NCBI GenBank assembly: GCA_021186555.1
Contig: JAJKFL010000011.1
Location: 35,596,923-35,660,922, forward strand
Length of the DNA stretch: 64,000 nucleotides
Direction: 5' to 3'
Source: Reticulitermes speratus
Lineage: Eukaryota > Arthropoda > Insecta > Blattodea > Rhinotermitidae
The position numbers were made by a program, and so were the translations under genes. The notes beneath the pieces are model-generated. The model saw nothing but the letters and a program-made list of their open reading frames with translations, was not told the origin of the DNA and ran no database searches. Each line of letters starts with the position of its first letter. The stretch's first letter is position 1. This document shows positions 1-11,082 of this stretch, piece by piece.

Positions 1-281
1 CCGTGAGGATGGGACCGATACGTTGTCCCAAAATGTCGGTAAACAATTACCACACGCCGCCGCGTAATACCCCAGAAGACCGCAGATTTTATCCTTAATA
101 AATTTATGCTTTCATCAGTCACTGTAGGCATACTTTCAATTCACTGTTCACCATTCACCCATCGTCCCAACACTACATAACTTGAGCTAATAAGAGCACA
201 GCTAAATACAACGGACAGAAGAGATAAACCATAAACTGTGGTACTTAATAATACTGGTAACAACAAATGAAACTGACTCAC

Positions 282-429
282 TTGTGTTCAACGGGAGTTG
301 GTGGAGGCCACACATCTGGATCTCGAGTTGGTGGTGGCGGCCATACATCTGGGTCCCTAGGAGGGCCACCAAACCATGCATTAGGATCCCGCGTGGGTTC
401 CTCAAAAGACAGATTTCGCATAGCTGGAC
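282..429 (-). CDS. KATNAL1: Katanin p60 (KATNAL1-like), third coding exon, linker
   Basis: This exon follows the 97-nt exon at 599-695 in phase: that exon leaves one base and this one supplies two, making a Gly codon. The acceptor is a cacacag ending at 430 and the donor is gtgagt starting at 281. It encodes the proline-rich linker that joins the N-terminal MIT domain to the AAA+ ATPase domain of katanin p60. The diagnostic stretch RDPDVWPPPTPVEH closely resembles the vertebrate KATNAL1 linker (RDPxVWPPPxPxEH). Unusually, the RDPxxW element appears three times in a row here (RDPNAW, RDPDVW, RDPDVW), where human KATNAL1 has one. The ATPase exons must lie left of base 1. Confidence 0.85.
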
Positions 430-598
430 CTGTGTGTAACATCCATATAGCAGTGATCATCAAACAACTCCCAAATTCCAAGAGAAATTAATCACAAGCC
501 AAAACGTTTCCGTTACCACTGGCGATCAATTTTTAAATCACGGCCTACATCCCTTACTTATGCACAGTCCATTTTGTCACCACACTCAATCTGCTCAC

Positions 599-695
599 CT
601 ATCGACCTGTCCGCATGGGTATCAACCTTGAATAGCTGTATTGTGTTGGTTGTGGCCTTGACCTCCTCATACTCCTGGGCTATCTGCTGCTGCAC
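599..695 (-). CDS. KATNAL1: Katanin p60 (KATNAL1-like), second coding exon
   Basis: This 97-nt exon lies between a tacag acceptor (ending 696) and a gtgagc donor (from 598). It starts in phase 0 after ...KGKWQL of the previous exon and ends with one spare base that the next exon completes. The product reads VQQQIAQEYEEVKATTNTIQ, then LFKVDTHADRSI. It aligns with the third helix of the MIT domain and the start of the linker in KATNAL1 (QQVRQELLEEYEQVKSIVST, then LESFKID). The MIT domain is the part of katanin p60 that contacts microtubules and partner proteins. Confidence 0.85.
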
Positions 696-3033
696 CTGTA
701 ACACACACTGAAGATGTTAAAGTCGACTCAAAGGCATTCAATATGGCCAAGAGATACTGGGCTACAGTAAATCACAGTCCATACATGTGACACAGTGACT
801 CTTTGTGTTAATGGCTCACTAACAGAACACAGAAGTTTAACACTAACACTGTCCCCACTGGAAGCAATCCTGAGCCAATTCAATCCACTCACATCCTCAT
901 AACACACCTGCATACGCAACACTTCACTATTATCATCCCACTTCTGCCTCGAGAGTGAAAGTAGGTGCTTTCAACAACATCCTGCACCAAAAGTCCATAT
1001 TTCCCATGTATGAAATCCGAGATACATTGTGGTCCAGCACACTCCATATCATGCAAATGGCAGTTTAGATGGTAAACAGCTCTTTCAAGACTGGGAAGAA
1101 TATAGCAGAGAACACTAAAATAAATCTACGTAGAACAGGTTGTCTCGACCAACTGTGCAGGTCAAACAGCCTCCTGTTCAATTGGTAATTGGGGCTCTTT
1201 CCCCAGAGACAGTATTCTGGGCTATATCTCGACACAGTTCTTAATTACGTAGAGGAACTCTGCATTTTAGTTGTAATTCAAAATACTGACGCACAGGCTG
1301 GTGTGAATATCACAGATAATTAAACTCATCAACTCTACCGACTTTTTCCAAGGTATAATGTATTAAAATTGATATAACACAATGCTACATTTTGGGGGCA
1401 GCATTGGCCCCTATCTTCAGGCTTGCTTCTAAAATGTGAAGTTATTATGTAATTATTTACATTGTTTGTTAACACAAAACTAAAGCAAAATCAGTGAATA
1501 CATCATGTTACAAAGAGAGTTTAAAAACTATGCAACTAAAACAGATAACGTAAGGTTATGTACGAGTATCACTGTACCACATCTTAGATCCTAAACCTAA
1601 CAGTGACACTTGTGATAACCTAAAATCTCATATAGATTAGATTTGTTTGGAATTTGTTAGTCTATGTTATCTGTATATCATGCCTGAATGTCATGATAGC
1701 TGTGTTATATAACAGTAAGTCTTCACCCCAATCACTTCTGTTACCATATAACTGCTGTCACATATCTAATACTCCTAACCAGTCACTAAAATCACATTTT
1801 ATGGTTACCAGTTCCAATAAAAGCTGTCTTAACATTCCTAAAACAAGACTGGAATGCTGCAATCCATACCACAGTACACATATGCATCCTTTGCATTACA
1901 TTCTCTTACGAAAAGGTAGATGTCTACAATGTTTACCTCCATGAATATCAAAATGGACACACAACTTTATGTAAAGACCTCTAATATCATATTTCATCAA
2001 AATCCACTCAGTGCTTTCAAGTAGGAACATGCAGATGGACATACAACCAGACATAACCTCCCATATATGCATCCAGTTTATTTACCATGTGTGCAGAATG
2101 CATAATAACTGGTCACAATTTCCTCACAAGCAGAAATACCCATTCTTTTTAAGAGGCATACAGCTGCTTTTCATGTTATCGTCACAGTATGTAATAGGTA
2201 AAACTTGAAAGATGGATTAACAATCAAATTCGGAAATTTAAGTTTTGTGGAAGATTTCAGAAAGAAAGGAAACAGCTGGTACAAAATCAACCAGGGAAAA
2301 ATAAAAGGGACTGGGAACTTTTTTGTCCACTGACCCATATAAAATGGGAAAAATTCTGGAAGGAAAAAGTTTGGGAAAGCAGAGTAGGGTTCTTACAGTG
2401 CATTTCATTCTTCAGATATGTTCTGTCAATATTCTGTATTTCTGGGTACTTTCTGATTGTGGTGTTTTCTTCACATCCTGCTGATTACGATATATCGAAT
2501 GCATTTATCTATGCCCTGCAAGTGTTTCCACCCTTTGGTTACACAACTTTAAAATTCCACAATGTGTCAGCAACCAAACCTTACCAGCAACAAACTGTAC
2601 CTTAATTCAGACCAAACACACATTAACTCATCTTCTGAAATTAAAACTTTACAAACGTGAAACAAACAAATGGTAAATTCCCTGCTAGTTTGACAGAACC
2701 GACCACATATAAAATTAAAATTTTATATCACACTACAGTGACCAGCTTCATTAAATTGGTAACTTCAAACAAAACACATATTTAATAACAGGTTAGGGTG
2801 ACTGGGTCTTAGTAAACATAACTCAAATTTAGCAACATGTAGGTTAACGCGTGGTTGTAAAGATGTTCACAATCGCACAGAACGCAAAAACAACACGCTT
2901 TGTAAATCTACTTACACAATGGTATCGAAAGGTAGTAGCCAATAAGTAATGAATGTCATCACACAGCAGCTACTACCAACTGAAACAAAAGCGGCACATG
3001 CAATATTATACGAGTTTAACAAAAATTACTTAC
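696..3033 (-). other. Katanin intron 1, with a decayed foldback/hammerhead-like remnant
   Basis: This 2.3-kb intron separates the MIT exons. It holds no other exon I can support. A decayed relative of the hammerhead-like family is visible on the minus strand near 1390-1425: CTGAAGA, then a GGGGC/GCCCC stem, then AAAA where GAAA would be expected. Elsewhere it is AT-rich single-copy-looking DNA. Confidence 0.6.
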
Positions 3034-3215
3034 AAGTTGCCATTTTCCTTTCCTTGTAGGATCTGCGATACTAATAAGAAGCCTGTGAATTTGTTGCACA
3101 ACTCCCTGATAGTAGACACCAGCAGTTTCATAGTTTCCCATTAATGCCATTTCCCTTGCAAGTTTGGTATTCTCACAGATTTCATTGATGGAAACTGCCA
3201 TTACGGTCATCACAG
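3034..3215 (-). CDS. KATNAL1: Katanin p60 (KATNAL1-like), first main coding exon (MIT domain)
   Basis: Katanin p60 is an AAA+ ATPase that severs microtubules in the cytoplasm, at spindle poles and at cilium bases. From the ATG at 3199-3201 the exon reads MAVSINEICENTKLAREMAL, then a segment with GNYETAGVYYQGVVQQI and ADPTRKGKWQL. This matches the first two helices of the MIT domain, and the GNYE..YYQGV core and the DP..KGKWQ element favour KATNAL1 over KATNA1. The donor is GTAAGT at 3033; the acceptor tttacag ends at 3216. Three in-frame ATGs lie close together (3208-3210 and 3199-3201, plus one in the leader exon), so the exact start is uncertain; I prefer 3199-3201 by family alignment. Confidence 0.9.
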
Positions 3216-3469
3216 CTGTAAACGTAATTGAAAGTACTTTACAGTCTCACATGATGTCTATGTAAATACATATGCACCACCTTAAGGTTATGTTACGGCG
3301 AAGGCCTACTGATCAAATCAATGCATGTCAGCAGATGAAACATATTTTACAAAATAACATGAAACGTAACGATATTGCAACAACCTAATTACAAAATTGG
3401 ATTACAGATACAGTTAAAATTGCAATGAACACACGTAATTCCAATCTTCGCTTGAATATCCGCTCTTAC

Positions 3470-3530
3470 CGATTTTTGCTATTTCCATCAACCTCCCGCA
3501 CTTTCAGCACTGAGAATTAGTGCCATTGCT
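3470..3530 (-). other. KATNAL1: Probable 5' leader exon of the katanin p60 gene
   Basis: A consensus donor (cg|gtaaga) begins at 3469, upstream of the MIT exon in transcript order. Spliced to the acceptor at 3216 it puts an ATG (near 3488) in frame with the katanin protein, giving an alternative N-terminus MEIAKIAVMTV before MAVSINE. The upstream limit (3530) is arbitrary; no TATA box was recognised. Whether the exon is a 5' UTR or adds about eleven residues cannot be decided here. Confidence 0.45.
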
Positions 3531-5802
3531 GTGTTGCTAGGGGCAAGGTCGATATAACTCGATTGTACTTCATGTCGACTCTCACTGATATAGACAACAT
3601 TGCATGCATTACAGCGAGGCGGGCGGACTAAATATACATACGCAGGTGCACGGTTGTACCTATATTCTTCAGCAAATCAATATTAAATATGCTGTATTTT
3701 GAGTGTGCTGGCTTTAAAACTGTTCATACAACGGTACGACAGACTTCAGGGAACGAATGGAACAGTAAAGGACTGCCTGCTAGGTTAGGCAAATCGCACA
3801 TCTTGACTCCTATGGCTGAGGTTTTCAAGACATGGCCATAGTTGGTGTAAATTTCATCCGCTGAAAGCAAGAACTTGTTTTTTTTTAGTGTAAAGTTTTC
3901 GTCGCCTGGAGTCCAGAATCCAATGAAAGATCATAGGCGGAGGAAAAAAATTATTTTAGTAAAATTTTGGTGAAAGATAGATGTCTGATTTGAGATTATG
4001 ATCAAAACTAGCTAAATGGGAAAGTTATGATTTGCAAAACAAATTTGGCTTTGAGACAACAGATTCAATACCGTAAGTATTCAGACAATGCGGGTTAGGG
4101 TTCGCATTAGCGCGGCCTATTCGGCAGAAGTGAAGCATATAAACAGTGTAATTCTATTGTTCAATAAGCTGGCTCAGCGGTAACGTACACGCTTCGAGTC
4201 TCGGCCGGAGTCCACAACGAATATACCATAAGTCCACAACGAGTCCACTGACATTCCGAGCATCTCCAGCTAAATGACACAACATAATATCTACTGTAAA
4301 TATACAACCACCTTCCATCTACTAACCTGCTCATTAATATTCTCCTCCTGTTCCTTAACTGGCACAACGTCGATAACCTTACAATCAATCAGTAAATTCA
4401 ACCAGACGCAATTCGTGCAAAGCCTTCAGCCTTATGACTAAATAAATAATTTATTGATACAATTGTCATTTATTCAGTTTATTTATTTTACTTAATTTGT
4501 ATAAGTTATCGTAAGTTAGTTTGGCTTAGACTAAGTAAAGTAAGGTTAGGTTACCGACTTATTTACTTATTTATTCATTTTACTTGCTATTTATTTATTA
4601 CATTATGCTTATATACTTGTTTAATTCATTTAATTAAATTAGCATTAATTTATTCAATTTACTTAAATTAATGAATTACTTAATTAAACTGACATATCAA
4701 ATTATTGAATTTATTTTATTCCAACTATTTACGTGATTCAGTTATTGATTTCATTAACCAAATAATTAATTTATTTAACTTAATCAATCTAATGGCAATA
4801 ATGCATTTAATATGTTTAATGTCTTCAATTCCTTTCACTTCTTTACTGGATGTATTTATTGAATTAATAATTTAATTAACTAAATTTATACATTTATTTA
4901 TTGATTTCATTGAATTCATTCTATTTTATTTATTTAGTTATTTTGACTATTGATTTATTTAACTTGTGTGTTATTTAGACAGTTTATTTAAATATTTAAT
5001 CAACTAATTTGAACCATTTCTTTCAGTTCATTAATTGGGTTTAATTTTTGTTTTGTATTTATGCATTTATTCATATATTTGTTTATTTTACTTAATGAAA
5101 TAATAACTTGATTTATCTAATAAATTTATTTTACTTATTAACATATTTTTATATATAGGCATTTATTTAATACATATATTTATTAATGAATTAATTTAAG
5201 TGACTGAATTTAATTAATTATGTATTTATTTAGAAAAATAAATGTAAGTAATAAATTTATGTATTTTTTACTTGTATTACTTATCCTTTTATTTAAATTA
5301 TTTAGTTAATTATTTCGATTAATTTATTCATTTAATGTATTTAATTAACTGGCTAATTAAAGTTCACTTCTCCCACTTATGTAATTCATTTTATATTTAT
5401 CAAATACGACGCCGACGCACTATTCTCCCATACACAACCCGCTGTCTCGGCAGCAAGCAGCACATCCTTCTGCACTGTCTTCACTGTCTTCACCTTCTCT
5501 GGAGCAACGGACGAATCGCGTAACAGATTTGTGTGACGTCATTGGGCGTTAATGGAGCATGAATTAGTCGCGCACGTCAACCACACGGACCAGAAGGCGA
5601 CTGAGCATCGCGCTAAGAGCCAGAACCAATGTGCTGGGCACGATTACCGGCATTTAGGTATTGCCAGTTCACACTGCAACAGGAACAGGCGTCCGAAGTG
5701 AATTAAAAATGGGGCGGGATCGATGACCTCCGTAATTATAAGAAACCAGACGCTGCGGTGTAGAATTTCGATTGTCTAGTTGACATTTTTGTTGCCTTTG
5801 TT
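3531..5802. other. Intergenic stretch with a ~950-bp AT-rich low-complexity block
   Basis: No gene is supported here. From about 4440 to 5400 the sequence is extremely AT-rich and built from variants of TTATTTA, TTAATT and ATTTAACT, suggesting an old AT-rich repeat or a nucleosome-poor spacer. The short frame at 5335-5523 has no recognisable product. Confidence 0.6.
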
Positions 5803-6606
5803 CAGTCAAACCTCGATATTCGGGATTCCTACGTTTCGTCATCACCCATTTTAATACAACTGTTTCGACCTTTCGTGACTGGTTCCGACGAATCGGGATT
5901 AGATCACGTGGCTGGCGAGTCAGCTTCCCCCACTCTCCTGCTATTGCGCAGATCACTCTCAGCTCAGTCAAACTCTGTCTTTCGTTAAGTGACGTCGATT
6001 GTTTTCGTTTCTTATAAAATGAGACGCTCCTTAAATTATTTAATGTATTTAATGTAATGTATTCCAAAAGTTGTGTTTTATTACAAACAAATGGTCATTA
6101 TTTTTATGCTTTCTGAGGTTAATTTATACTTTTATTACTGTACTCATCACCAAATATTATTCGGCTGATCAAATCAAGAAGAATAAGGTGGGCGGGGCAT
6201 GTAGCACGTATGGGTGAGGGGAGACGTGCATACAGGGTTTTGGTGGGGAGACCTGAGGGAAGGAGACCACTTGGAAGACACAGGAGTAGATGGGAGGATA
6301 ATATTAAAATGGATATTCAAGAAGTGGGATGGGGGGCATGGACTGGAAAGATATGGCTCAGGATAGGGACAGGTGGCGGGCTGTTGTGAGTGCGGTAATG
6401 AACCTTCGGGTTCCATAAAATGCGGGGAATTTCTTGACTAGCTGACGACCTGTTGGCTTCTCAAGAAGGACTGTGCTCCATGGAGTTAGCTATTACTGGA
6501 ATGTCGTAAGTTTTTGGAACCAAACAGGCGTGTTATGTTGAAAAAGGTTTCCGATATTCGTGACTCTCCTGTTGGTCCCAGTTCGTGACTAACACCGAGG
6601 TCACTG
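5803..6606 (-). mobile_element. pogo/Tigger-like non-autonomous DNA element, copy 1, split by a LINE
   Basis: The ends are inverted and begin CAGT: CAGTCAAACCTCG at 5803 and the complement of CAGTGACCTCGG ending at 6606. Internal sequence (CGTGACTGGTTCCGA, GTGGCTGGCGAGTCAGC, CAGATCACTCTCAGCTC) is shared with two other copies at 8949-9559 and about 59570-60115. Short CAGT ends next to TA point to the Tc1/mariner superfamily. No transposase frame remains. A LINE fragment (6138-6489) sits inside it. Confidence 0.6.
6138..6489 (+). mobile_element. LINE (non-LTR retrotransposon) 3' fragment, nested
   Basis: A 5'-truncated LINE end. The plus strand keeps the end of the reverse transcriptase region (an [14 protein letters not shown] then [14 protein letters not shown] stretch, with frameshifts) and the 3' UTR ending in CTCCATGGAGTTAG. 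Flanking TATTACTG just inside 5' and just after the 3' end is a probable 8-bp target duplication. It interrupts the pogo-like element, so it is the younger of the two. Confidence 0.8.
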
Positions 6607-7698
6607 TCACGTCCTGTAACATCATTATTAACCGTCTGTTTGCATTGCGTTTCTAAAACTCACAGCCGCTCAGATAATCAAGAAGCACCCTGTATTTACA
6701 GTCAGTCGGTTCTTTAGTCATATCCCGTCTACCTGACATTCACTAGCCTCCCATCTACATCTAACCTCACAAGTACCAGTTTGTGTTTTCCGAACGTCAT
6801 ACACATTTCTCGTACATTAAGCAGTCTCTGCAGTTGACACAAAGTCCTTAAACAAACAAGCATGTCTACAATTCGAGCCAGTGCTCGATGATAGCGCAAC
6901 TCTAACATTTCAAACTGCACAATGGACACACACTTCTAAGGAAACAAGATGGCGAAGCTGAATTTTTGTATAGAAAGCTACTGGACAGCGAGAACCAGAA
7001 CGACCGATGTGGAAGGCGAAAGAGTGGCTGTCCGTGTGCTGAATTAAGCACAACGTCATAAAGATGTATGTGGGAACAGAGGTATAGATCCATGCATTCT
7101 TAGCTTCGGGACTAGATGGATATGACTGGCTAACTTTACGCTCCCGGTCGCTTTATCCATTCGAAAGAGTCCTGATAGCCATTGGAGAGAAGGCACGGAG
7201 GAATCTAGAGCCGGATTGGACCCGCTGACAATACAAAAATCCCTTGCTGTTGCCGGAAGTCAAACCCGCCAACTTTCAGGTCGCTAAGGGCCACAGCTAT
7301 ACTGACTGAGCAGTCCCGCCTCCACTTTACACGAAATATTTGTAAATTTACATTTCAAAATCAACATCGGGCATCTACGTCTCCGAAAACGGTGATATGT
7401 AAAAAATTTTTTCCTTTGTAAACAGGACAATCAAACTCTGGAACCAACTGCCTGCAGAGACGCTAGCGATTTTGTCCTGTAAATCTCACGTTTTTAGAAA
7501 CAGGGTTAGGAAAGTAACTACATGTGAGGTGAAGTGAAGGGAAGTGAAGAGTGGCGATGAAGCGTCTTAAAATGGGGGGGGGGGGGGGGTGACGTGAGGT
7601 GAGGTGAAGTGAAGTGAAGTGACGCAATGTGAAGTGAAGAAAAAATCTTTAGTGGAATGTGTGTAATTGTCACTGATTTATAGTTATGTAGCTCGTAT
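6607..7698. other. Intergenic stretch, degenerate repeats and a GTGAAGTGAAG simple repeat
   Basis: No gene is supported. A tRNA-like, SINE-derived patch may lie near 7200-7320. From about 7525 to 7640 there is a GTGAA/GTGAG-type simple repeat broken by a run of about 19 G (7572-7590). Confidence 0.5.
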
Positions 7699-8164
7699 GT
7701 GTGTTACTGTATAGCATAAGGACTTACTGCGATGTATGTGTGTTACTGTATAGCATAAGGACTTACTGCGATGTATGTGTGCTACTGTATAGCATAAGGA
7801 CTTACTGCGATGTATGTGTGTTACTGTATAGCATAAGGACTTACTGCGATGTATGTGTGTTACTGTATAGCATAAGGACTTACTGCGATGTATGTGTGTT
7901 ACTGTATAGCATAAGGACTTACTGCGATGTATGTGTGTTACTGTATAGCATAAGGACTTACTGCGATGTATGTGTGTTACTGTATAGCATAAGGACTTAC
8001 TGCGATGTATGTGTGTTACTGTATAGCATAAGGACTTACTGCGATGTATGTGTGTTACTGTATAGCATAAGGACTTACTGCGATGTATGTGTGTTACTGT
8101 ATAGCATAAGGACTTACTGCGATGTATGTGTGTTACTGTATAGCATAAGGACTTACTGCGACGT
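7699..8164 (+). repeat. 39-bp tandem array, 12 nearly identical units
   Basis: The unit starts GTGTGTTACTGTATAGCATA and repeats every 39 bp from 7699; the last unit starts at 8128. Units differ by only one or two bases, so the array expanded recently or is kept uniform. Because 39 is a multiple of three, one frame stays open and spells a 13-residue repeat (VLLYSIRTYCDVC), which I regard as fortuitous. Confidence 0.95.
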
Positions 8165-8372
8165 ATATTTTATTTATTGATATTTTTCAATTATTTGCCT
8201 TATGACCTTTTAGCTCTATGTTATACCTTAATTACTGTTTTATGTTTATGTCTATGTCTATTATTGCTCATGTTATGTTTGTTTTCATGTTTTGTATGTC
8301 TTGCCGTCTATTTTGTGTGCTCTATGTTTCTGTACTGTTTTGTGTATCTGTCTGCTTATGTATATAGCTGTT

Positions 8373-8455
8373 ATACATGGCATACACAAAATAATGGTGC
8401 GGTTTAAATAGTGAACACTATTAAAACCGCACCATTCTTTTGTGTATGCCCTGTA
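8373..8455. mobile_element. Palindromic ~82-bp MITE, copy 1
   Basis: An almost perfect hairpin. Both arms contain GGCATACACAAAA and AATGGTGCGGT, with a short AT-rich centre. Ends TACA...TGTA sit beside TA, as expected for Tc1/mariner-type insertion. Other copies are at 27074, 27379 and 31674. Confidence 0.8.
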
Positions 8456-8520
8456 TTTCTCTCTACCCCTGTACAAATGTACCGACCACTGCCACCGGCT
8501 GACAACACAATCGCAGTTAA

Positions 8521-8547
8521 TATCATATCATATCATATCATATCATA
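8521..8547 (+). repeat. (ATATC)n microsatellite
   Basis: Five tandem copies of TATCA are seen, then the sequence reads into a badly decayed LINE-like patch (8548-8700). Confidence 0.8.
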
Positions 8548-8948
8548 CCAAGATGTAAGAACTGAATTTTTGTAGAAAAACGTCACGGAAAATGTCCCCT
8601 TGGAAGACCAAGATGAAAGCGGAAGTATGATACTAAAATGAATGACATGAAACTGCGTTGTTAGGATATTAACTGGCTCAGGGACGGGTCCGATAGAGGG
8701 CTTTTGTGTGAACGCTCCCAGCTTTCGAGGCAGTGACGGTGTTGCACCGTGAGAGATGTAAAGGCAGCACATTGCTTCTGTACACAGTGACACCTGTCTA
8801 TTAACACCTCTGTTAGTCACATCACAGCAGGCTTATGTATTGTACGAGCTACTTTCTGTGTCAGCGCGTTCGTGAGCACCTCGTTTGAAGCACACACATA
8901 GCAGAGAGGTCGTGTGCATCCATTCCAATGTTTTATCTTCAAAATTAC

Positions 8949-9559
8949 AGTAGAATCTCGATGTTCGTGGTTAATTGGGACCGTCACGAACATCGGAATG
9001 TATTTTTAATATAAAACGCCTGTTTGGTTCCAAGAACTTACGAAATACCAACAGTAAAGCTATAACATAACCACAAAAAACAATAGAAAGCACACAAGTT
9101 GAGTTTTAAAAATATAAACACTTTTTTTGGAAGCATAAAATACATTAAATGATTTAAACCTCCTGTACAATTGGTACGGGGTCATTCCCGAGGGTAAAGC
9201 GGCCGGGGCGTGGCGTTAACCACCCACCACCATCCAACGCCGAGGTTAAAGAAAGAGTAGAGCTATACCTCTACTCCCCCTCTGGGCCTTCATGGCCTGT
9301 TCTAGGGAGACCTTTACCTTTACCTCATTTATACAGCATGAAAGCAGCCATCCTCACTTAATGAAGGACAGAGATTTACTGAGCTGAGAGTGATCTGCAC
9401 AATAGCAGGACGGTGGGGGAAGCCGATTATCCAGTTACGTGGTGTCATCCTGAATCATCGGAACCAGTCACGAAAGGTCGAAACAATGGTATTAAAATGG
9501 CTGTTCATGGAAGGTCCAAATCCCAAACATGCAAGTTCACCAACATTAAGATTCCACTG
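8949..9559 (+). mobile_element. pogo/Tigger-like non-autonomous DNA element, copy 2, split by a SINE
   Basis: Inverted ends CAGTAGAATCTCGATG (8949) and the complement of CAGTGGAATCTTAATG (ending 9559) are flanked by TA on both sides, the duplication typical of Tc1/mariner elements. The interior matches the copies at 5803-6606 and near 59570-60115. A family-1 SINE fragment interrupts it at 9164-9335. Confidence 0.7.
9164..9335 (+). mobile_element. SINE family 1 fragment (3' half), nested
   Basis: This piece matches the 3' half of the full copy at 29566-29850: a GGTCATTCCCG..GGTAAAGCGGCC part, GAGTAGAGCTATACCTC, and a 3' tail of repeated TTTACC. The tRNA-like head is missing. Confidence 0.8.
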
Positions 9560-10712
9560 TACTAAAAGAATTTATGTGAAATTTGCTTTTGGGGATACAT
9601 GTTAAAATTTGCTTATCGAATATAATTTCGATATATATCGTTCCTATACGCGATTAAAATTACCGTCTTTCCCGCCTCATAAGACGCTCGCTACAAGTGA
9701 TAAGACGCATCCTACAATTATCCAGGGCTAATAAAACTCCCATCTACAAATTGACCCACTGGTATTAAAAGACAGGGCGATTTTCGGGGGCATTTTTGAG
9801 GAGGCAAATACAGCACTTCAGCGCCTTTGTTGTCAGCCCACCTTCGGCGGCCTCTGAAAAAAATTTTAACGGCCCCCTGGACAGCCAAGAATTCGACTTT
9901 GCCGGTGTTAACCACAACGGTGGTGGTTAATACTTTCCCATATTTGTGCTACAGACGTTTAAACTGATAATTTACACCTTACGAATACAACACGTAGCTT
10001 CAGGCACATTACCCAACATGCACTGTCTTTATACTTGCGAATTAAAAGTCCACAAAATATCTTACACTTGTTACAACATAGACACTACACATTTCCTGAC
10101 ATTATTGCACAACGCCTTATAGCCATTTCTTTTACGCCGATCGCCATCGACCCGTCACTCACGTGACAAGCTCAGACCTGCGTGCAATCCTCTCCGGGCA
10201 GATTCCTGTTCCTACAGTCGGTCATTTGCCGTGTCCAAAATAGGAAGCGATCGGCATCTTTTTGAGCCAGCAACTGGGTGCGTTCAGCATACCAAGAATG
10301 TTAATTAGACGCGGCATGAAGGTAAGAACGACTTGCTCCAGTGGTCGAGGAGAGAAAGCAGCGAGAATTGTTTATATTGTTTAACGACGCATTGTCGTTC
10401 TCGATGCGAGATAAGCAACGCAATTTCTTTCTTTCTTTCTTTCGTTCTTTCCGGGAAACAGACCAATGCTGCAGCAAGTGTTTAAGAGGCTCGCGTCCAT
10501 CAACTTCTGCATATTATTTCCATTAAGTCAGATACCTCGGATATAACCTCAAAATCGAGGTACTTTTCCCACGGTTTTAATTATTGCCGTATTTCCCGCC
10601 TCGCAAGACACTGAAAGTAACGAGATGAACCTAATATTAGCAATGTATTTTTGTGGATTTAATAGCCTATTATGTAATAATTCGTCATCCGATGTTAAGC
10701 CACAGGGTTATC
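9560..10712. other. Intergenic stretch, short inverted-repeat remnants
   Basis: No gene is supported. Two similar motifs (TTTCCCGCCTC followed by AAGAC) at about 9667 and 10590 look like ends of one decayed DNA-transposon family. A (TTTC)n tract lies near 10425-10445. Confidence 0.45.
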
Positions 10713-11028
10713 AAGACAAAATCCGTCTAAACAACGGCTACGTTCCATTTATTTACAGAACAACATGTTTCGACATATTTAGGTCATCTTCAGGTTCGCA
10801 ATTATTATTTTTCAAAACATATTGAGGGACGAATAAAATCTGTAAAATGTGACAAAGATTTTATTCGTCCCTCAATATGTTTTGAAAAATAATAATTGCG
10901 AACCTGAAGATGACCTAAATTTGTCGAAACATGTTGTTCCGTAAACAAATGGAAGGTAGTTGTGTTTAGACGGATTTTATCTTGATTCTATTATAAATAA
11001 CACAACGCAATGACATTCTTTAAAATCG
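10713..11028. mobile_element. Foldback element with paired hammerhead-like cores
   Basis: Two arms of about 130 bp (to about 10840, and about 10854-10986) are inverted copies. Each carries a hammerhead-like core: minus strand 10767-10793 and plus strand 10904-10930 (CTGAAGA, a GAC/GTC stem, GAAAC). CAGGGTTATC at 10703-10712 and again at 11029-11038 is a 10-bp target duplication. No protein is encoded. It resembles inverted terminal pieces of Penelope-like retroelements. Confidence 0.75.
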
Positions 11029-11082
11029 CAGGGTTATCTTTGAATAATTTTTTCAGGAAAAAAAAAAAATGCGCCTTATGAG

